Source of the DNA: DAOTTW01 sp034437615 | GTDB lineage: Bacteria; Chloroflexota; Anaerolineae; Aggregatilineales; Phototrophicaceae | NCBI GenBank assembly: GCA_034437615.1 | Contig: DAOTTW010000067.1 | Span: forward strand, 1 to 7,042 | DNA length: 7,042 bases | Reading direction: 5' to 3' | Shown here: in pieces, positions 1 to 5,187 of the stretch | Position numbering within the stretch: position 1 is the first letter of the stretch | How the letters are laid out: each line of letters opens with the position of its first letter | Notes under the pieces: model-generated | What the model was told of the DNA's origin: nothing | The model's input: only the letters and a program-made list of their open reading frames with translations | The model's database searches: none | Position numbers and translations under genes: made by a program

Positions 1-1445
1 TAGGCCATCTCCGGCACATACATCTCACGCGGGTCGGTGATGCGTCCGTTGATGGCAGTCGCGGCAGCAGTCAATGGGCTGGCCAGGAATGTACGACCAC
101 CCTTGCCCTGACGCCCCTCAAAGTTGCGGTTGCTGGTGCTGACCGCATACTGCCCCGGTGCCAGTTGGTCGCCGTTCATGGCAATGCACATCGAGCAGCC
201 CGCTTCGCGCCATTCTGCACCTGCTGCCTTGAAAATCTCGTCCAGCCCTTCGGCCTCGGCCTGCTTCTTCACCTGCTGCGACCCCGGCACGACCATCACG
301 CGCACATTCTCAGCCGTTTTGCGGCCCTCGAACAGCTTCGCGGCCTGCCGCAAATCCGAAATGCGTGAATTCGTGCAACTACCGATGAAAACGACATCGA
401 CAGGCTTACCGAGCAACTGCTGATTGGGCTGCAAATCCATGTAGCGCAGGGCTTTATCCAGTGCGGCACGCTCCGCCACCGATGCAGCCCGGTCCGGGTC
501 CGGCACATGGCCATTGATCGGCATCCCCATGCCGGGGTTGGTGCCGTAGGTAATCATCGGCGTCAGGTCATCAGCGTTCAGCACGACCTCTTTATCAAAC
601 GTCGCGCCCTCATCCGTCGGCAATTGCCGCCAAGCCGCAATCGCTTCTTCTAGTGCTTCGCCCTGTGGCGCACAGCGCCGACCCGCCACCCACTCTAAGG
701 TGGTTTCATCCGGCGCGACCATGCCCGCACGCGCACCGCCTTCGATACTCATATTGCAGATGGTCATGCGGCCTTCCATGCTCAGGCCCTGGATGGCTGC
801 GCCCATATATTCAAAGACGTGGCCCGTGCCGCCACCTACGCCGATCTTAGCGATGACGGCCAGAATAATATCCTTTGCGACGACGCCCTCACGCAAACGG
901 CCATCGACGCGCACGGCCATCGTCTTAGGCTTGTATTGCAGCAGTGTTTGTGTGGCCAGCACATGCCCGACCTCGCTGGTGCCGATGCCGAAAGCCAGCG
1001 CACCGAATGCGCCGTGTGTGCTAGTGTGGCTATCCCCACAGACGATGGTCATGCCCGGTTGCGTCAAGCCCTGCTCCGGCCCGATGACATGCACGATGCC
1101 CTGATTTTCTGTGCCGAGCGCATACATCGGGATGCCGAAGTCGTTGCAGTTCTGTGTGAATTGGTCAAGCTGCTTGTTGGCCTGCACGTCTAGCACGGGG
1201 ATGATACCCTGAGCGTTACGCGGTGTCGTGGGTGTGCTGTGATCCATCGTGCCGAGCGTTTGCTGTGGACGGCGCACCTTCAGGCCGCGCTGACGCAGTG
1301 TGGTGAAGGCTTGCGGCGATGTGACCTCATGCACGAGGTGCAGGTCAATGTATAGGACCGCAGGCGTCGAATCCGTTTGCGGTTTGATGACGTGGTTATC
1401 CCAGACTTTCTCGAAGAGTGTGCGGGGTGTGTTGGTTGCAGTCAT
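1..1445 (-). CDS. leuC: 3-isopropylmalate dehydratase large subunit (isopropylmalate isomerase), 3' end at window edge
   Basis: LeuC pairs with LeuD to isomerise 2-isopropylmalate to 3-isopropylmalate in cytoplasmic leucine synthesis, using a [4Fe-4S] cluster. I translated this frame from the sequence: 481 codons without a stop, opening MTATNTPRTLFEKVW, a typical LeuC beginning. The three cluster cysteines are present: Cys357 in GSCTNSR, and Cys417 and Cys420 in GCSMC. GDSHTSTHG (about 137-145), GTNPG (301-305) and the substrate loop NFEGRQG (441-447) are also seen. The family is usually about 465-480 residues, so the gene is essentially complete. The next codon starts TA at the window edge, so it is either a stop or Tyr. 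An in-frame ATG four codons upstream (position 1457) is an alternative start; neither has a strong ribosome binding site. It follows leuA after 321 bp, far wider than the other gaps here, and the spacer holds an inserted repeat element. leuD would be expected just beyond the left edge. Confidence 0.95.
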   Translation of the reverse strand, partial: MTATNTPRTLFEKVWDNHVIKPQTDSTPAVLYIDLHLVHEVTSPQAFTTLRQRGLKVRRPQQTLGTMDHSTPTTPRNAQGIIPVLDVQANKQLDQFTQNCNDFGIPMYALGTENQGIVHVIGPEQGLTQPGMTIVCGDSHTSTHGAFGALAFGIGTSEVGHVLATQTLLQYKPKTMAVRVDGRLREGVVAKDIILAVIAKIGVGGGTGHVFEYMGAAIQGLSMEGRMTICNMSIEGGARAGMVAPDETTLEWVAGRRCAPQGEALEEAIAAWRQLPTDEGATFDKEVVLNADDLTPMITYGTNPGMGMPINGHVPDPDRAASVAERAALDKALRYMDLQPNQQLLGKPVDVVFIGSCTNSRISDLRQAAKLFEGRKTAENVRVMVVPGSQQVKKQAEAEGLDEIFKAAGAEWREAGCSMCIAMNGDQLAPGQYAVSTSNRNFEGRQGKGGRTFLASPLTAAATAINGRITDPREMYVPEMA

Positions 1446-1460
1446 GCGATTTACCATTTC

Positions 1461-1484
1461 TTTCTAGGTTTTTAGGTTTCTAGG
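1461..1484. repeat. Three tandem 8-bp units in the leuC leader
   Basis: On the plus strand the units read TTTCTAGG, TTTTTAGG and TTTCTAGG, back to back. On the leuC sense strand this is CCTAGAAA, CCTAAAAA, CCTAGAAA, ending 15 nt before the start codon chosen at 1445 and 3 nt before the alternative start at 1457. The outer units are identical and the middle one differs by one base. The array occupies the place where a ribosome binding site or leader control element would lie. Its role is unknown; it could be a binding site or simple slippage. Confidence 0.6.
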
Positions 1485-1509
1485 TGTTGTGATTACGTAG
1501 TTGAGTTTC

Positions 1510-1573
1510 GGACGCGCCGAGGCGCGTCCCTACACACATGTTGTGAACTGTAGGGACATCCCATCGTGTGTCC
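1510..1573. repeat. GC-rich paired-hairpin intergenic repeat (leuA-leuC spacer)
   Basis: Two adjacent inverted repeats: GGACGCGCC (1510-1518) with GGCGCGTCC (1521-1529), and GGACA (1554-1558) with TGTCC (1569-1573). TCCCTAC (1527-1533) can also pair with GTAGGGA (1550-1556), so alternative folds exist. No T-run follows on the minus strand, so it does not look like a standard intrinsic terminator. A similar paired-hairpin block lies in the ilvN-ilvC spacer, which suggests a dispersed repeat family in this genome. Confidence 0.55.
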
Positions 1574-1582
1574 GGTGGCTGC

Positions 1583-1591
1583 CCAACATTA
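1583..1591. repeat. Left copy of the target-site duplication flanking the MITE-like element
   Basis: CCAACATTA here is repeated exactly at 1761-1769, immediately on the other side of the element at 1592-1761. If the terminal inverted repeat is counted in full, the duplication is the 8 bp CAACATTA (1584-1591 and 1762-1769), because C1761 then belongs to the element. Confidence 0.7.
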
Positions 1592-1761
1592 GTAACTACT
1601 CAGGCAGGCCTGTTTTGCCCGTGAATTGGCCCTCACCCCCGCGATCCTCCTCTCCCGACCGCCGCTACGCGGCTAGGAGAGGGGGAGGCAATCAAAGCCC
1701 CTCTCCATCTGTGTCTGGAATAGTCCGAGAGAGGGGTTTGGGGTGAGGGCTGAGTAGTTAC
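1592..1761. mobile_element. MITE-like non-autonomous element, 170 bp, with terminal inverted repeats
   Basis: The ends are perfect 12-bp inverted repeats: GTAACTACTCAG at 1592-1603 and CTGAGTAGTTAC at 1750-1761. They are flanked by a direct repeat CAACATTA (1584-1591 and 1762-1769), as left by a cut-and-paste transposase. Inside, a second inverted pair GCCCTCACCCC (1629-1639) and GGGGTGAGGGC (1740-1750) abuts the right end. Two inner hairpins are also seen: an imperfect one between about 1646 and 1687, and CCCCTCTC (1698-1705) with GAGAGGGG (1729-1736). It has no credible coding capacity, so it would need a transposase from elsewhere. It sits directly behind the leuA stop codon and widens the leuA-leuC gap. 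As RNA it could fold strongly and affect leuC expression, but that is inference. The element family cannot be named from sequence alone. Confidence 0.75.
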
Positions 1762-1769
1762 CAACATTA
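1761..1769. repeat. Right copy of the target-site duplication, overlapping the leuA stop codon
   Basis: CCAACATTA matches 1583-1591 exactly. Its last three bases (TTA, 1767-1769) are the leuA TAA stop read on the minus strand. The insertion therefore happened at the very end of leuA, and the duplication kept the stop codon intact. Confidence 0.7.
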
Positions 1770-3377
1770 TGATTGCGCGGAGACGCCCAATGTAGCGCTT
1801 TCGCCTTCTGGCTCTACGTCTTCATAGCCGACAGCCGCCAACATACGGTTGACTGCGGCCATGTACGCCTTCACGCTGGATACGATGATGTCATAGTGTG
1901 CGCCGTAGCCGCCGAACGTCTTTTTTGTGTTCGGCTCTTGAATGCGCACGGTTACCTCGCCCTGTGCATCTATGCCTTCGGTAACGCTATGCACGCTGTA
2001 TTCCAGCAGTACATTCGGCAGCTTCACGATGGCATCCACAGCGCGATAAGAGGCATCCACCGGGCCTGTGCCGACGGCAGCCTGTATAAACGTCTCGCCA
2101 CGCACATTGGTCAGGCGCACGGTGGCCGTCGGCATCCCCATCGTGCCGCACGCCACCTGAATATCATCCAGGCTGAAAAATTCCTGTGGCTTGTGGAATT
2201 CGTCGGCAATCAGCGCTTCGAGGTCGGCATCCGTGACGTTTTTCTTGGCGTCGGCCAAATCCTTAAAGCGGGCAAAGACCTGCATCAGCGCATCACCTTC
2301 GACCTTGTGGCCGAGTTCGGCCAAACGCTGCTTCAGGGCGTGGCGTCCGCTATGTTTGCCGAGTACAAGGCGGCTCTGGCTCAGGCCGACGCTTTCCGGC
2401 GTCATAATCTCGAAGGTCTGCGCGTCTTTCAGCACCCCATCTTGATGGATGCCACTTTCATGCGCAAACGCATTTGCGCCGACGATGGCCTTGTTGGGCT
2501 GAATCGCCATGCCCATGTAGTTGCTGACCATGCGCGATGTCTTCATAATTTGCGCGGTGTCGATATTGGTGCGCAACCCGTAGACGCTCTTGCGCGTTTC
2601 CAGCGCCATGACGACCTCTTCCAGGCTGGTATTGCCTGCACGCTCACCGATACCGTTGATCGTGACCTCTGCCTGGCGTACCCCGGCCTGAATAGCCGCT
2701 AGCGTGTTGGCTGTGGCCATACCGAGGTCGTTATGGCAATGCACCGACCAGATTACGCCGCTGCCGGGGCCTGCGCCGGGGGTCTCTGCGATCAGGTATT
2801 CCAGCTTTTCCGCCCATTCTTTGGGCATGACGTAGCCGACGGTATCCGGGATGTTAAGTGTGGTTGCGCCGCACTCCACTGCGACGGTGCAGGCTTGAAT
2901 CAGGTATTCGATGTCAGTGCGGCCTGCGTCCATCGGGCTGAATTCCACATCATCACACAGGCTCTTGGCCAGCGTTACAGCGTTGCGGATGCGCTCTAAG
3001 CCTTCTTGCTGGTCGATGCGCAGCATGGCTAGATGCGATGGTGATGTGCCCAAAAATGTGTGAATACGCGGTTTCTTGGCCTGCTTGACGCCTTCCCAAG
3101 CGGTGCGGATGTCCTTTTCGACAGCACGCGCCAGCCCTGCAATCGCGGGGCCATCTGCCGTGCCGACTTCCTGGGCGATGCGCTGCACGGCCTTCAGGTC
3201 ATCCGGTGAGGCCGCTGGGAAGCCTGCTTCGATCACATCCACGCCGAGGCGTGCAAGCTGACGCGCAATCTCTAGCTTTTCCGCGCTGGAAAGCGTCGCG
3301 CCGGGGCTTTGTTCGCCATCGCGCAGTGTTGTATCGAAGATAATGACCGTGTTCTCGTCGTATGTGCGTGTTGCCAT
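1767..3377 (-). CDS. leuA: 2-isopropylmalate synthase
   Basis: This enzyme condenses acetyl-CoA with 2-oxoisovalerate to give 2-isopropylmalate, the first committed step of leucine synthesis in the cytoplasm. At 536 residues it is slightly longer than common bacterial LeuA of about 510-520. The N-terminal TIM barrel opens with FDTTLRDGEQSPGATL (14-29), where Arg19 and Asp20 are the catalytic arginine and a metal ligand. Metal-binding His213 and His215 lie in SVHCHNDLG, and Asn249 in GIGERAGNTSLEE. ESGIHQDGVLKD (about 307-318) and LGKHSGRHAL (339-348) are characteristic of LeuA rather than other acyltransferases of the family. Residues from about 400 on form the C-terminal regulatory domain, including GGYGAHYDII, so leucine feedback is expected. 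A clear AGGAG lies 6 nt before the ATG, 28 bp after ilvC, which points to cotranscription. The stop codon lies inside the target duplication of a MITE-like insertion. Confidence 0.97.
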   Translation of the reverse strand: MATRTYDENTVIIFDTTLRDGEQSPGATLSSAEKLEIARQLARLGVDVIEAGFPAASPDDLKAVQRIAQEVGTADGPAIAGLARAVEKDIRTAWEGVKQAKKPRIHTFLGTSPSHLAMLRIDQQEGLERIRNAVTLAKSLCDDVEFSPMDAGRTDIEYLIQACTVAVECGATTLNIPDTVGYVMPKEWAEKLEYLIAETPGAGPGSGVIWSVHCHNDLGMATANTLAAIQAGVRQAEVTINGIGERAGNTSLEEVVMALETRKSVYGLRTNIDTAQIMKTSRMVSNYMGMAIQPNKAIVGANAFAHESGIHQDGVLKDAQTFEIMTPESVGLSQSRLVLGKHSGRHALKQRLAELGHKVEGDALMQVFARFKDLADAKKNVTDADLEALIADEFHKPQEFFSLDDIQVACGTMGMPTATVRLTNVRGETFIQAAVGTGPVDASYRAVDAIVKLPNVLLEYSVHSVTEGIDAQGEVTVRIQEPNTKKTFGGYGAHYDIIVSSVKAYMAAVNRMLAAVGYEDVEPEGESATLGVSAQS

Positions 3378-3383
3378 GAATTA

Positions 3384-3388
3384 CTCCT
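3384..3388 (-). promoter_or_regulatory. Ribosome binding site of leuA
   Basis: AGGAG on the minus strand, separated by 6 nt from the ATG at 3377-3375. It supports that start and is the best Shine-Dalgarno sequence in the window. Confidence 0.75.
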
Positions 3389-3405
3389 AATCAAGTCTGT
3401 GCTCG

Positions 3406-4425
3406 CTAGTCCGTTTGGTTCTGCTTGATCTTCTTGGCATCTAGGAAGGGCATCATATCGCGCAGTTGCTCACCGACCTGTTCAATCAGCAGATCATGCT
3501 CTTTGGCGCGGCGTTCGTTGAACTTAGCGCGGCCTGATTTCACCTCGTCAATCCAGTTGTTTGCGAATTCTCCGCTCTGGATGCGCTGTAGCACGCCAGC
3601 CATCTCTTCCTTCACCATCTCCTCGAATTGGTCGCCTGTGACGTAGCCACCGTATTCTGCTGTATTGCTGACGCTATACCACATGTAGCTGAGGCCGCCT
3701 TCATACAGCAGGTCCACGATCAGCTTTAGCTCGTGCATACATTCAAAATAGGCGACCTCTGGCTGATAGCCTGCTTTGACCAGCGTCTCGAAGCCGGAGC
3801 GCACTAGCGCCGTCACGCCCCCGCAGAGGATGCCCTGTTCGCCAAACAGATCGGTCTCGGTTTCCTCCTTGAAGCTGGTCTCGATCACGCCAGCGCGGGT
3901 GCAGCCGATGGCCTTTGCATAGGCGAGAGCGCGTTCTTTGGCCCTGCCAGTGGCGTCCTGTTGTACAGCTAATAAGCCTGGTGTGCCTGCGCCCTCTTTA
4001 TACACTTCGCGGACGCGGTGACCGGGGGCCTTTGGCGCGACCATCGCGACATCGACATTCGCCGGGGGCTGAATCTGGCCGAAGTGGATGTTGAAGCCGT
4101 GCGCGAACATCAGCATCGCGCCGTCCTTCAGGTTCGGGCCGATGTGCTCCGCGTAGACCTGCGGTTGCAGTTCGTCCGGCACAAGGAGCATCACCACATC
4201 GGCGGCTTTGGTCGCATCGGCCATGGATAGCGCTTCCAGCCCATCCGCCGCGACCTTTGCGCGGGTGCTGCTGCCTTCCCGTAAGCCCACCACGACCTGC
4301 ATACCGCTTTCGTGGGCGTTTAAGGCGTGGGCGTGGCCCTGGCTGCCGTAGCCGATGACGGCAATCGTCTGGCCCTTGAGTAAATCGAGGTTAGCGTCGT
4401 TGTCGTAGTACATTGTTGCTGGCAT
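3406..4425 (-). CDS. ilvC: Ketol-acid reductoisomerase (class I, NADPH-type)
   Basis: IlvC converts 2-acetolactate (or 2-aceto-2-hydroxybutyrate) to the dihydroxy acid by Mg2+-dependent alkyl migration and NAD(P)H reduction, the second common step to valine and isoleucine. From the chosen start it has 339 residues, normal for the short class I form. The Rossmann motif GYGSQG is at 25-30, followed by VGLREGSS (46-53), whose Arg and Ser residues suggest NADPH preference. AHGFNIHFGQI (108-118) is conserved. The active-site set is complete: Asp192 and Glu196 in ETDLFGEQ, Glu228 and Glu232 in ECMHELK, and Ser253 in SNTAEYG. The frame could begin at 4530, but that ATG lies inside a palindromic repeat and would add 35 non-family residues. 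The ATG at 4425 has AAGGGG 9 nt upstream and gives the usual N-terminus, so I chose it. It lies between ilvN (123 bp upstream) and leuA (28 bp downstream). Confidence 0.97.
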   Translation of the reverse strand: MPATMYYDNDANLDLLKGQTIAVIGYGSQGHAHALNAHESGMQVVVGLREGSSTRAKVAADGLEALSMADATKAADVVMLLVPDELQPQVYAEHIGPNLKDGAMLMFAHGFNIHFGQIQPPANVDVAMVAPKAPGHRVREVYKEGAGTPGLLAVQQDATGRAKERALAYAKAIGCTRAGVIETSFKEETETDLFGEQGILCGGVTALVRSGFETLVKAGYQPEVAYFECMHELKLIVDLLYEGGLSYMWYSVSNTAEYGGYVTGDQFEEMVKEEMAGVLQRIQSGEFANNWIDEVKSGRAKFNERRAKEHDLLIEQVGEQLRDMMPFLDAKKIKQNQTD

Positions 4426-4434
4426 GTCGTTCGT

Positions 4435-4440
4435 CCCCTT
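4435..4440 (-). promoter_or_regulatory. Ribosome binding site deciding the ilvC start
   Basis: AAGGGG on the minus strand lies 9 nt before the ATG at 4425-4423. It favours this start over the longer in-frame option at 4530, which lies in a hairpin repeat. Confidence 0.65.
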
Positions 4441-4442
4441 CG

Positions 4443-4462
4443 TAGGTGGTGATAGGTGGTGT
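4443..4462. repeat. Two tandem 10-bp units in the ilvC leader
   Basis: TAGGTGGTGA (4443-4452) is followed directly by TAGGTGGTGT (4453-4462), differing only in the last base. A further GGTGGTGAT copy lies at 4536-4544, on the other side of the two hairpins. The unit sits just upstream of the ilvC ribosome binding site. Function is unknown. Confidence 0.45.
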
Positions 4463-4487
4463 GATGAAATAGCAGATAACAGCGCAG

Positions 4488-4530
4488 GGACGCCATTGTT
4501 GGCGTCCGATGACGCGCAAAAGCGCGTCAT
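4488..4530. repeat. Two adjacent perfect hairpins in the ilvN-ilvC spacer
   Basis: GGACGCCA (4488-4495) pairs with TGGCGTCC (4500-4507) around a 4-nt loop. One base later, ATGACGCGC (4509-4517) pairs with GCGCGTCAT (4522-4530) around AAAA. Neither is followed by a T-run in the direction of transcription, so classical termination is unlikely. They could stabilise mRNA ends or mark a dispersed palindromic repeat, since a similar paired arrangement occurs at 1510-1573. They account for most of the 123-bp gap. Confidence 0.65.
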
Positions 4531-4548
4531 TACAGGGTGGTGATGTAG

Positions 4549-5151
4549 TTAAATCACGTTCGGCTTCTTCTTGCCGTTACCATTGCGCAGCGCTATGGGC
4601 CGCTCAAAATCCGTATCGTGTATGCGCGTACCGCGTCCCATCGCCACCAAGCCCGTGCGTATTAGCTCCACGATGCCGATAGGCCGCAGTGCGTCGATGA
4701 ATTCTTCAACGAAATCATCGGTGCCCGTCATCTCCACGATGGCTACTTCCGGGCCGATGTCGATGATGCGTGCCGGGTAGCGCTCACAGATGGTCGTCAG
4801 CGTATTGCGGGAAATTGGGCTATCGGAGCGCACTTTCGCCAGCACGAGGTCACGCGCTACGTGTGGGCTGTTATCCAGGATGTGCACATCAATCACATTG
4901 ACCATCTTGCGCAGGTTTTCGGCTACGATGCGCGGCTTCATCGTCATGTTGTCCACGACAATCGTCATACGCGAGACGTGCGGCTTGTGGGTGCGCCCGA
5001 CGGTCAGACTGTCGATATTGAAGGAACGCCGCCGGAATAGGCTCACGATGCGGTTGAGCACACCGGGTTCGTTTTCGACCAGGGCGACAATCGTCGTTTT
5101 GTCATCTCTGGTTTGGGTGTCAATCGTCTTGGTGTCGCTTTCTGGATTCAT
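4549..5151 (-). CDS. ilvN: Acetolactate synthase small (regulatory) subunit
   Basis: This subunit binds the acetolactate synthase catalytic subunit, raises its activity and usually confers valine feedback inhibition. The 200-residue protein has an N-terminal ACT domain (about 20-94) with VENEPGVLNRIVSLF and FNIDSLTVGRT, then the family's C-terminal domain from about 100, beginning RDLVLAKV. Gly30 and Asn45 align with Gly14 and Asn29 of Escherichia coli IlvH, residues needed for valine inhibition, so feedback control is probably retained. It is longer than the common 160-180 residues because of a polar N-terminal extension (1-19) and a basic C-terminal tail. No convincing ribosome binding site precedes the ATG, so the start is moderately certain, but the 36-bp distance from ilvB suggests translation within one transcript. 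E. coli calls the equivalent gene ilvH; ilvN is the usual name in ilvBNC clusters. Confidence 0.95.
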   Translation of the reverse strand: MNPESDTKTIDTQTRDDKTTIVALVENEPGVLNRIVSLFRRRSFNIDSLTVGRTHKPHVSRMTIVVDNMTMKPRIVAENLRKMVNVIDVHILDNSPHVARDLVLAKVRSDSPISRNTLTTICERYPARIIDIGPEVAIVEMTGTDDFVEEFIDALRPIGIVELIRTGLVAMGRGTRIHDTDFERPIALRNGNGKKKPNVI

Positions 5152-5187
5152 AGGGTTTGCATCGCCTAGTCTGGTTAGCTCGTTAAT

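Noticed and set aside
1461..1484. CRISPR-like array
   Set aside because: The units are 8 bp with no spacers; this is a simple tandem repeat.
1501..1746. 81-residue plus-strand frame in the leuA-leuC spacer
   Set aside because: It consists of the palindromic repeat and the MITE-like element; low-complexity Pro/Ser/Arg translation with no family resemblance.
1446..1766. T-box or leader-peptide attenuator controlling leuC
   Set aside because: I could not find a T-box motif, a Leu-rich leader peptide or a terminator with a T-run; the folded structures are explained by the repeats.
1773..2702. 309-residue plus-strand open frame
   Set aside because: It lies antisense to leuA, whose protein matches its family along the whole length. 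The plus-strand translation shows no recognisable domain and is a shadow frame of GC-rich DNA.
4426..4530. N-terminal extension of ilvC to an ATG at 4530
   Set aside because: That ATG lies inside a perfect hairpin, the added residues do not resemble the family, and the start at 4425 has its own ribosome binding site.
4488..4530. Intrinsic terminator between ilvN and ilvC
   Set aside because: The stems are good, but no T-run follows on the minus strand and ilvC must be expressed downstream.
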